A stretch of 17,465 nucleotides of DNA. Origin: Candidatus Curtissbacteria bacterium (GTDB lineage: Bacteria > Patescibacteriota > Microgenomatia > Curtissbacterales > GWA2-41-24). The position numbers and the translations under genes are program-made. How positions within the stretch are numbered: position 1 is the first letter of the stretch; each line of letters starts with the position of its first letter. Of this stretch, positions 6,888 to 13,236 are shown in pieces. The notes beneath the pieces were generated by a model that was not told the origin of the DNA, searched no databases, and saw nothing but the letters and a program-made list of their open reading frames with translations. The DNA is taken from positions 1 to 17,465 of the forward strand of contig JAUYIQ010000040.1 in the NCBI GenBank assembly GCA_030688205.1, given 5' to 3'.

Positions 6888-8242
6888 GTAAATTACCCGT
6901 TATTCACTTTAAAGCCAAGGACTTTAAGGTCAACTCGGAAGAACAGAAAGTCCTCGCAAAGCTAATCAAAGCTGCAGAAGCAATAGTACCTATTTACCAG
7001 AAACAGGAAAATCCCAAATTCCCCGGAGCAAATTTTTACCCTCATGATGTCACAAATGAAGAAATCATAGAAGCTGCCAAGGAAAACCCAGACATTCTTT
7101 CACCCTACACAATGGTAGAGAGAGATAAAAAAGGGAAATTATTTACAATTCCATATCACACAAAGTTTAAAAAAGAACTGGCAAAAACTGCCATTCTTTT
7201 AAGAGAAGCTGCAAAGTTAACTAAGAATAAAGATTTTGCTCACCGTCTTTGCCTTCAGGCTAATGCACTAACAGATGGAAGTTATGAAATCAGCGATATT
7301 TATTGGATTACTATGAAACCTTACAAAATAGATATCGCCATTGGCCCAATCGATCGTCTTGACGACAGATTAATGTTTAAAAAGGCCTCTTTCGAGGCGT
7401 GGGTAGGAGTCATAGATGATGCTAAAACGAAAAACGCAAAAATTATTCAGAATTCAATATATGATGTCAAACGTAAAATTTTTGCTTCTTCAGAAAAAGC
7501 AAACTTCCTTGATAAAACTCAGCTTCGCGTAGACAAAACATTAATATTCTCAGGTCTTTTCGCAAGAGGAATGTTTACCAGCAACAGTCTTCCGACAGAC
7601 CCAAACCTAATGGAAAGATATGGAATCAAGATTACATTTTTTGATACTTCATTAGATTTGAAGTTTAATAATCAGCACCTCCCGATATTTAAAAGAATCT
7701 TTGAAAAAGGCTTTCAAAGAGACTATTCTGAAGAAATTCTAAAAGACGGATCTTTCAGAAATGTTTTACTTCACGAAATAGGACACTCGCTTCTAAGGTA
7801 CAAGGATGCCGAATCGAGGCTTAGAGAACTTTTTCCAATAATAGACGAACTTTCAGCAACCATTTACGGTATAAAAAGTTGCGCCTCTTTGGTTCTAAAG
7901 GGAATCATATCAGAGAAGGAGCTAGAGGCAATAATGATCATGTTTATCTGTAGAGCCTTCACATGGTGGATTGATTCAAAAAAACAACCCTCCTTAGAGG
8001 CGTTTGCTATAGGACATGCTCTGGCTCTAAATCATTTTCTTGCAAACGGCGCAGTTCAGGAATCCAATGGCATATCATGGCCTAATTTTTATAAAATGTT
8101 TTTAGGCATAGAAGAACTCTCAGATGCGCTTGAAAGATTAATATCAATAGGGACCTATAATGATGCAAAACATTTTATTGATAAATACGGATCCTTTATG
8201 ATATACTCCAGGTTTACTGGCCGTTTGAAGGGGCTAGTTTAA
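6884..8242 (+). CDS. Dipeptidyl-peptidase III-like (M49-type) zinc metallopeptidase
   Basis: Protein of 452 residues with no signal peptide, so probably cytoplasmic. It matches the bacterial family annotated as dipeptidyl-peptidase 3 family protein or Zn-dependent hydrolase: GANFYPHDVTNEE (residue 48 on), TIPYHTKF, LLREAAKLT, then IDIAIGPIDRLDDRLMFKKA, equal to the family block around IGP-E-YEDxLFxxKA. The zinc site LLHEIGHSL gives His297, Glu298 and His301. DELSA gives Glu322 as third ligand, matching the second Glu of the family EE-xx-A motif. The family Asp that follows is Thr here, and the HEXXH-to-Glu spacing is a little shorter than I recall for relatives. The ATG lies five bases after GGAGG at 6875-6879 inside greA, one of the best ribosome sites in the window. 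It probably cleaves peptides; the substrate is unknown. Confidence 0.75.
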   Translation: MSKLPVIHFKAKDFKVNSEEQKVLAKLIKAAEAIVPIYQKQENPKFPGANFYPHDVTNEEIIEAAKENPDILSPYTMVERDKKGKLFTIPYHTKFKKELAKTAILLREAAKLTKNKDFAHRLCLQANALTDGSYEISDIYWITMKPYKIDIAIGPIDRLDDRLMFKKASFEAWVGVIDDAKTKNAKIIQNSIYDVKRKIFASSEKANFLDKTQLRVDKTLIFSGLFARGMFTSNSLPTDPNLMERYGIKITFFDTSLDLKFNNQHLPIFKRIFEKGFQRDYSEEILKDGSFRNVLLHEIGHSLLRYKDAESRLRELFPIIDELSATIYGIKSCASLVLKGIISEKELEAIMIMFICRAFTWWIDSKKQPSLEAFAIGHALALNHFLANGAVQESNGISWPNFYKMFLGIEELSDALERLISIGTYNDAKHFIDKYGSFMIYSRFTGRLKGLV

Positions 8243-8246
8243 AATA

Positions 8247-9623
8247 GTGGCACCAGAAACGATAGGCAGTTCAACACCAGACATAAATTCCCGAGCATCT
8301 GCAGATATACGAGAAGGGGATTATGCTGGGCCGTCTTCTATCTCAAATTCGGGACCGGACCAACCATTAAAACCTATAACTCCAGAGTACAGGGAAGTAG
8401 TAGCATCATTATCCAGATCAATTATTAGAACTACAGCAGGTTATGATGCGGTTCTTAGAGCACAAAATATGCCAAGTATTATTGAGTGTTATGCATATAG
8501 ACCAAGACCATACGAAGTCGACACCCAAATTACACGCGAAGAAGCAATAGCAAAATTTGCAGAACACGCAAGAAAGATTGACGAGATTGGATTAAAAAAA
8601 CTTCCGTCTGAATGGATATATATTCGAGATAGCCAATTAGGTCTGGCCGCTTACTTAAGAGAACAAGATAGATTGGCAAAAGGAGAGCCAAAAACACCGT
8701 ACGATGAATTTTTAACAATTGTGTCTGGCTACGCGCCTAGAATGATACCAAGAGAGTATCAACAAAAAACTCTTGAAGAGATCACCGAAGTGCTTGCAAG
8801 TATGGGAGAAAGATTTAATCCTAATGATTATGAAAGCATTAGAAGAGCTATTAGGAAACGACATGAGGATGGCAAATTAAACTCACAGGATGCTGTTGAA
8901 AGAGTTCTCCGAAGGGCTGACAGAAGAAATAGAAGTGAGTTGGCCAAACTTTTGGGACCTGAGGTGCACAGCGTTAAATTCCAATTAGAATGGGAAGAAG
9001 CTAATGTATTCTGGAGGTTCTACGAAGACATGAGTTCGGGTGGCGAAAACATATTAAGAGCAAACTGGCATGAAAGACATCGAGAATCATACGATATTGG
9101 ACTCGCTGACATGTATGGTGGTCACGAACCGGAGCATTTTATTATAGGGCATCATATTGCAAGAGCGGTCAAAAAAGGTGAAATAGATCCCGCCGCGGGA
9201 CTTTTAACAATACCCGGGCCAACAGGTTTCCAGATGGAGGGATTAGCACAAACAATTGGGGATATCGCGGAATACGATGTGACCCAAGATGGACGTCTTG
9301 CAGTACTTTTGTACAGATTGGACAAATACGATATAGTAAATGGTTTATTCAGGGCAGAACAAGGAGAACCAACAGAGGAAATAGTTCAAGATAGAGAGTT
9401 TAATTTTCGAGGAATAGACGAAAGAAGAAGAACCTTAAGAGATGGTCTTAGAAATCCATTTGACAGGGCATTTCTTCCTAATTACGGCAGATCAGACTAC
9501 GCGATTATGCAAATTCAAGAACGAGTCGGAAGCGTCAAAGCGTTTATTCCATATTGGCACAGCAGGCCATTAGTTTCTCAGCAATTTATTAATCCTCCTC
9601 TAGAGCATCTTGTCAGATTTTAA
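8247..9623 (+). CDS. Putative zinc metallopeptidase, DUF885-like layout, uncharacterised
   Basis: Protein of 458 residues that I cannot place firmly. Residues 1-45 are low-complexity and rich in Ser, Pro and Gly; there is no signal peptide. The centre is charged and helical. The most informative block is GGHEPEHFIIGHHIARA: it holds HEXXH (His293, Glu294, His297) and also GHH (302-303). Then TIPGPTGFQMEGLAQTIGD supplies Glu331. DUF885-type peptidases show HE-xxPGHH followed by a tPe...EGlA segment, so the layout is similar but the ligand assignment is ambiguous. The GTG start is four bases after the previous stop; only a distant AAGGGG is visible as ribosome site. The gene is probably co-transcribed with greA and the M49-like gene. 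Peptidase activity is inferred from motifs only. Confidence 0.6.
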   Translation: MAPETIGSSTPDINSRASADIREGDYAGPSSISNSGPDQPLKPITPEYREVVASLSRSIIRTTAGYDAVLRAQNMPSIIECYAYRPRPYEVDTQITREEAIAKFAEHARKIDEIGLKKLPSEWIYIRDSQLGLAAYLREQDRLAKGEPKTPYDEFLTIVSGYAPRMIPREYQQKTLEEITEVLASMGERFNPNDYESIRRAIRKRHEDGKLNSQDAVERVLRRADRRNRSELAKLLGPEVHSVKFQLEWEEANVFWRFYEDMSSGGENILRANWHERHRESYDIGLADMYGGHEPEHFIIGHHIARAVKKGEIDPAAGLLTIPGPTGFQMEGLAQTIGDIAEYDVTQDGRLAVLLYRLDKYDIVNGLFRAEQGEPTEEIVQDREFNFRGIDERRRTLRDGLRNPFDRAFLPNYGRSDYAIMQIQERVGSVKAFIPYWHSRPLVSQQFINPPLEHLVRF

Positions 9624-9624
9624 G

Positions 9625-9640
9625 AGCAACTTTTGTTGCT
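9625..9640 (+). terminator. Weak hairpin after the metallopeptidase operon
   Basis: AGCAAC-TTTT-GTTGCT is a perfect 6-bp stem with a 4-base loop directly after the TAA of the preceding gene. No T run follows, so it is at best a weak terminator or an mRNA 3'-end stabiliser. Its right arm overlaps the candidate -35 of lysS. Confidence 0.3.
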
Positions 9641-9664
9641 AATATTATTGTCTTAACTTATACT
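9636..9664 (+). promoter_or_regulatory. Promoter of lysS, predicted leaderless
   Basis: TTGCTA (9636-9641, 4/6) and TATACT (9659-9664, 5/6) have the ideal 17-base spacing. The expected start, seven bases after the -10, is 9671, which is the A of the lysS ATG. No Shine-Dalgarno site exists. The transcript is therefore predicted to be leaderless and to cover lysS, the HD gene and serS. Confidence 0.55.
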
Positions 9665-9670
9665 TTTGGC

Positions 9671-11113
9671 ATGGAGCCACTAGAAAAACTCGTAAAAATC
9701 CGGCTGGAAAAGCTCGAAAAAATTAAAAAATTGGGTTTTGATCCATATCCTGCAAAAAGTGGTAAAAAACAGACTGTTTCGGAATCCTTAAAATCCTTGG
9801 GCAAAAAAGTGGCAACTGCCGGTCGCATTATGGCAATCCGGGGACACGGCGGCTCAAGCTTTATGGACCTTGTCGACCAGTCAGGCAAAATCCAAGTCTT
9901 CTTTTCCAATTCTCAACTTTCAACTCTCGATTCTCAACTCCTCGAGCTACTCGACATCGGCGACTTCATCCAGGTAGAAGGAGAAGTCAAAGAAACCCAA
10001 GCGGGTGAAATCACAATTTTTACAACTAAGCTGACTTTGCTTACAAAATCGACAAGGCCAATACCATCGGCTTTTTATGGACTTAAGGATGTGGAAACGA
10101 GACTTCGCAGGCGATATGTAGATTTAATAGCTAACCCGGAAGTTAAAGAAATTTTTATTAAAAAAGCAAAATTCTGGTCTTCTGTCAGGAATTTTTTACT
10201 GCAAAATGGTTTCATTGAAGTTGAAACACCCGCACTCGAACCGATTCCGGGCGGGGCAGATGCAACTCCCTTTACCACTCATCACAATGCACTAAATCAG
10301 GATTTTTATCTAAGAATTTCGTTGGAGCTTTATCAAAAAAGATTATTAGTCGGTGGCTTTGAAAAAACATTTGAGATCGGAAAAATTTTCAGAAACGAAG
10401 GAATCGACCAGGAACACTTGCAGGATTATTTACAGATGGAATTTTATTGGGCTTATGCAGACTATGAAGATCTAATGGACTTTGTAGAAGATTATTACAG
10501 ATATATTGTCAAAGAAACTTTAGGTACAGATAAAACAACGTCAGGAAAAAATGAACTGGATTGGGGTAAAAGTTGGAAAAGGGTGGATTATACTGATGTA
10601 TTCAAACAGGAGACAGGAATGGACTTGCTAAAAAACCCAAAGAAAAGCGATCTTTTCGCTTTAGCCCAAAAAGTTGGTGCTAACCCTGCGAAAAATCTTG
10701 GCGCAGGAAGACTAATAGATTTAATTTATAAAAAAACAGTAAGACCTAAATTAATTCAACCTTCACTACTGATAAACCATCCGGTAGCAGTCTCACCACT
10801 CGCAAAAAGGGATGGCAAAAACCCCAAAATTGTTCAAAGAATACAAGTGCTTGCAGCCGGGACCGAGATTGGCAATGGTTGGTCAGAGCTAAACGACCCT
10901 CAAGATCAGGAACAAAGATTCAAAGAGCAGCAGGAAATGAGAAAAGCAGGCGATACAGAAGCTCAAATGTACGATCGCGATTTTGTCGAAGCACTCGAGT
11001 ACGGAATGCCGCCCGCTGCCGGTTTTGGTCTTTCTCAACGTTTATTCGCAATATTAACGGACTTGCCAATAAGAGAAACCGTTTTCTTCCCAACAATTCG
11101 TTCGGAAAAATGA
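9671..11113 (+). CDS. lysS: Lysyl-tRNA synthetase, class II
   Basis: Charges tRNA-Lys with lysine using ATP, in the cytoplasm. It has 480 residues, slightly short for the family. The N-terminal helix is followed by the anticodon-binding OB fold (residues 45-135). The class II core shows motif 1 around FIEVETPALEPIPGGADATP, motif 2 IFRNEGIDQEHLQDYLQMEF with Arg241, the lysine-specific WSELNDPQDQEQRF, and motif 3 GMPPAAGFGLSQRLFAILTD with Arg457. In motif 3 the usual acidic residue before Arg is Gln456. Part of the OB fold (NSQLSTLDSQLLEL) is encoded by heptanucleotide repeats. Its TGA overlaps the ATG of the HD gene. The ATG start coincides with the predicted transcription start. Confidence 0.95.
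   Translation: MEPLEKLVKIRLEKLEKIKKLGFDPYPAKSGKKQTVSESLKSLGKKVATAGRIMAIRGHGGSSFMDLVDQSGKIQVFFSNSQLSTLDSQLLELLDIGDFIQVEGEVKETQAGEITIFTTKLTLLTKSTRPIPSAFYGLKDVETRLRRRYVDLIANPEVKEIFIKKAKFWSSVRNFLLQNGFIEVETPALEPIPGGADATPFTTHHNALNQDFYLRISLELYQKRLLVGGFEKTFEIGKIFRNEGIDQEHLQDYLQMEFYWAYADYEDLMDFVEDYYRYIVKETLGTDKTTSGKNELDWGKSWKRVDYTDVFKQETGMDLLKNPKKSDLFALAQKVGANPAKNLGAGRLIDLIYKKTVRPKLIQPSLLINHPVAVSPLAKRDGKNPKIVQRIQVLAAGTEIGNGWSELNDPQDQEQRFKEQQEMRKAGDTEAQMYDRDFVEALEYGMPPAAGFGLSQRLFAILTDLPIRETVFFPTIRSEK
9907..9941 (+). repeat. Heptanucleotide repeat tract inside lysS
   Basis: Five successive units read CAATTCT, CAACTTT, CAACTCT, CGATTCT and CAACTCC, consensus CAACTCT. Three units make 21 bases, so the protein shows a 7-residue echo: NSQLSTL then DSQLLEL. 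The tract lies in the OB-fold coding region and keeps the frame open. Compare the heptameric tract at 4342-4376. Confidence 0.6.
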
Positions 11114-11709
11114 ACAAGACTACTCTTAAAAAAATTCTTAAAGTTTTTCTAACTCTGCAATGGGCCAAGGAACTTCCCCGTCAGGGCTTTATTGCCCTAG
11201 GTTTTAAAAGAAACGAAGCAGATTCAGTTGCTGCTCATTCGTGGTCGACAGCGATGCTTGCATATCTGTTTGCGACAGAGATGAAAAAAAACGGGCAAAA
11301 AATTGATGTAGACAAAACTCTAAAAATGGCACTTTTCCACGACATGGCAGAAACCATAGTTGGAGACGTTGGGACTTTTGTAAAAGGAATGGCCAAAGGC
11401 GCATTTGCTCCCATCGAAGAAGAAGGTCTGAAATGGTTGGTAGCAGATCTTCCACAAAAAAATGAGATTATTAAACTTGTTGATGAGTATATGAAGAGAA
11501 AAACTCTTGAAGCACGTCTTGTCAAAGTCTGCGATAACCTGGACGCACTTGCACAAGCCAAAGGTGTACCTGCGGCTCAAACTGCATTAAAATATTTTAA
11601 AGAGGTATATCACATAACAAAAATACCCTGGCACAAACAGGCAGTCGAAATGATATTGAAAGACGAAGTTGAACCCCAAAGGAGTTGGCAGAAAAATGCT
11701 GGACATTAA
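11110..11709 (+). CDS. HD-domain hydrolase, YfbR/HDDC2-like 5'-nucleotidase
   Basis: Protein of 199 residues of the HD superfamily, cytoplasmic. The metal-binding signature is complete: His43 (DSVAAHSW), His77-Asp78 (ALFHDMAET) and Asp142 (VKVCDNLDALAQ). Spacing is close to E. coli YfbR (His33, His68-Asp69, Asp137), a 5'-deoxynucleotidase, so a nucleoside monophosphate phosphatase role is likely; the exact substrate is not known. The start is the ATG at 11110, which overlaps the lysS stop as ATGA. The frame stays open 77 codons further upstream, but all of that lies inside lysS. The end overlaps serS by 14 bases, so lysS, this gene and serS form one translationally coupled unit. The link of a nucleotidase to two tRNA synthetases is positional only. 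Confidence 0.85.
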   Translation: MNKTTLKKILKVFLTLQWAKELPRQGFIALGFKRNEADSVAAHSWSTAMLAYLFATEMKKNGQKIDVDKTLKMALFHDMAETIVGDVGTFVKGMAKGAFAPIEEEGLKWLVADLPQKNEIIKLVDEYMKRKTLEARLVKVCDNLDALAQAKGVPAAQTALKYFKEVYHITKIPWHKQAVEMILKDEVEPQRSWQKNAGH

Positions 11710-12916
11710 ATTTATTCGCGAAAACGCAAAACTTGTTACAAAAGCCGCCAATCAAAAGGGCTATGTAACAGATGTTGAAAAACTTCTTACAGTCGACGAC
11801 CAGAGGAGAAAATTAATTGAAGTTGTAGATAGCCTTAGATCAAAAAGAAAAGAAGCAGCGGAAAAAAGAGATGAAAAAGTTGGATTGCAAATAAAATCCG
11901 AACTGAAAGAAAAAGAAGACAAACTCGAAAAATTAAACGAAGAATTCTACCTACTTATACGCCAGGTCCCCAACTTGCCAAAAGATGATGTACCAATTGG
12001 CTTGGATGACTCAAAAGATGAAGTCGTAAAAGAAGTAGGGGAGCCAAAAAAATTTGATTTTCCCATCAAAGACCATTTGGAGCTTGGAGTTTCCCAAGAC
12101 GTAATAGATGTAGATAGTGCTGCAAAAACTTCTGGCCCAAGGTTTGGGTTTTTAAAAAACGAACTGGCACTTTTAGAATTTGCCCTAATACAATTTGCAT
12201 TTGAAACTTTAACCAAAGAAGGATTTATTCCCATAATTCCTCCAACAGTCATCAACTCAAAAGTTGCGGAAGGTTTAGGATACCCCGAATACGAAACCGG
12301 TGAGGGTTATAAGATAGACGATCAATATTTAGTAGGAACTGCAGAACATTCTATTGTTCCGATGCATATGGACAAAGTTTTTAACGAATCGGATTTACCA
12401 AAAAGATACGTTGGTTTTTCCACCGCTTTCCGTCGTGAAGCAGGCTCTTACGGTAAAGACACAAAAGGAATCTTCAGGGTTCATCAATTCGATAAAGTCG
12501 AAATGGTATCGTTCACTAACCCAAAAGATGATGAATCAGAACATAAATACCTTCTATCTTTAGAAGAAAAGCTGGTTTCTGCGCTTGGTTTGCCTTATCG
12601 TGTAGTCAACAAAGCAAGCGGAGAACTGGGTTTTCCAACTGCACAAAAATTCGATATTGAAATCTGGATTCCATCCCAAAATAAATACAGGGAGACACAT
12701 TCGGCCTCAACTAATACCGATTTTCAATCAAGACGACTCAACATAAAATACCTGTCCAAAGGAGTCAAAAACTACGTTTACATACTAAATGCCACTGCTT
12801 TTGCAATCGGAAGAACAATAATTACCATTATGGAAAACAACCAGCAAAAAGACGGATCTATTTCAATTCCGGAAGTGCTCCAAAAATATACAGGATTTAC
12901 CAAAATTCCACGTTAA
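11696..12916 (+). CDS. serS: Seryl-tRNA synthetase
   Basis: Charges tRNA-Ser (and tRNA-Sec where present) with serine. It has 406 residues. Residues 1-105 are the typical N-terminal start (MLDIKFIRENAKLV) and the long coiled-coil arm that grips the tRNA-Ser variable arm. The class II core follows: motif 1 near EGFIPIIPPTVIN, the serine-site TAE in LVGTAEHSIVPMHM, motif 2 STAFRREAGSYGKDTKGIFR with FDKVEM after it, and motif 3 AFAIGRTIITIMEN-QQKDGSISIPEVL with Arg373. The ATG at 11696 is chosen because it gives the family N-terminus and has AAGGAG 11 bases upstream; a TTG at 11669 is rejected. It overlaps the HD gene by 14 bases. A strong terminator follows at 12984. Confidence 0.96.
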   Translation: MLDIKFIRENAKLVTKAANQKGYVTDVEKLLTVDDQRRKLIEVVDSLRSKRKEAAEKRDEKVGLQIKSELKEKEDKLEKLNEEFYLLIRQVPNLPKDDVPIGLDDSKDEVVKEVGEPKKFDFPIKDHLELGVSQDVIDVDSAAKTSGPRFGFLKNELALLEFALIQFAFETLTKEGFIPIIPPTVINSKVAEGLGYPEYETGEGYKIDDQYLVGTAEHSIVPMHMDKVFNESDLPKRYVGFSTAFRREAGSYGKDTKGIFRVHQFDKVEMVSFTNPKDDESEHKYLLSLEEKLVSALGLPYRVVNKASGELGFPTAQKFDIEIWIPSQNKYRETHSASTNTDFQSRRLNIKYLSKGVKNYVYILNATAFAIGRTIITIMENNQQKDGSISIPEVLQKYTGFTKIPR

Positions 12917-12983
12917 TATTCACGGCCATATCGAGGTAAAAAGCTACCTTGACAGCCCTTTTTCCACATTCTAATGTTGAATT

Positions 12984-13023
12984 AGGGAAGCCTCCGGAAT
13001 GCTCGTGAAGGCTTCCCTTTTTT
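12984..13023 (+). terminator. Rho-independent terminator of the lysS-HD-serS operon
   Basis: AGGGAAGCCT (12984-12993) pairs with AGGCTTCCCT (13009-13018) over 10 bp. The loop has 15 bases, and T6 (13018-13023) follows. It ends the synthetase operon and separates it from the small ORF and secA, whose promoter begins in its T run. Confidence 0.9.
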
Positions 13024-13050
13024 GCACAAAAGCATAAATTCAGATAAAAT
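13022..13050 (+). promoter_or_regulatory. Candidate promoter of the 54-residue ORF and secA
   Basis: TTGCAC (13022-13027, weak) and TAAAAT (13045-13050, 5/6) are 17 bases apart. Transcription would start near 13057, leaving a leader of about 15 bases that contains the GGAG ribosome site at 13061-13064. The -35 element overlaps the preceding terminator T run. Confidence 0.5.
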
Positions 13051-13071
13051 TGTTGTTCCTGGAGCATTGCT

Positions 13072-13236
13072 ATGAACCTTGATCTGCCCGATGAGGAGCT
13101 AAGATATTTAAAAAAGAAAAACAGAATCAAAAAACTTTCTCCTAAAGTTCACAAAGTAGTTCATGAATCCGGCAGATCCACTAAGAGTTTGTGGGCTAAA
13201 ATTGTACAAAGGGCTAAAAAAAAAGTAAATGTTTAA
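13072..13236 (+). CDS. Small basic protein of 54 residues, uncharacterised
   Basis: A short ORF I do not recognise. It begins MNLDLPDEELRYLKKKNRIK and ends QRAKKKVNV; after residue 13 it is rich in Lys and Arg. There is no membrane segment or Cys. The middle, KLSPKVHKVVHESGRSTKSL, could form a helix followed by a turn. It has a very good ribosome site, GGAG seven bases before the ATG, and a candidate promoter at 13022. Its stop lies just inside secA: the ORF overlaps the secA start by eight bases in ATGTTTAA. The basic character suggests RNA, membrane-surface or ribosome binding, but this is a guess. It may also act mainly as a coupling cistron for secA translation. It is not one of the common small ribosomal proteins that I can recognise. 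Confidence 0.65.
   Translation: MNLDLPDEELRYLKKKNRIKKLSPKVHKVVHESGRSTKSLWAKIVQRAKKKVNV

Noticed and set aside
10879..11109. Upstream extension of the HD gene inside lysS
   Set aside because: It lies wholly within lysS in another frame, lacks any HD-family similarity and is basic low-quality sequence; the ATG at 11110 gives the proper family N-terminus.
2290..11113. UGA recoding as in Gracilibacteria
   Set aside because: UGA ends lon, greA and lysS at normal family lengths, and no in-frame UGA interrupts a conserved gene.
11669..11695. TTG start nine codons before serS ATG
   Set aside because: The ATG at 11696 matches the SerRS N-terminus and has AAGGAG upstream; the TTG has no ribosome site.
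13216..13236. A9 run near the end of the 54-residue ORF as a frameshift site fusing it to SecA
   Set aside because: The secA frame has a TAA at 13226-13228 directly before its ATG, so a shift would terminate at once.
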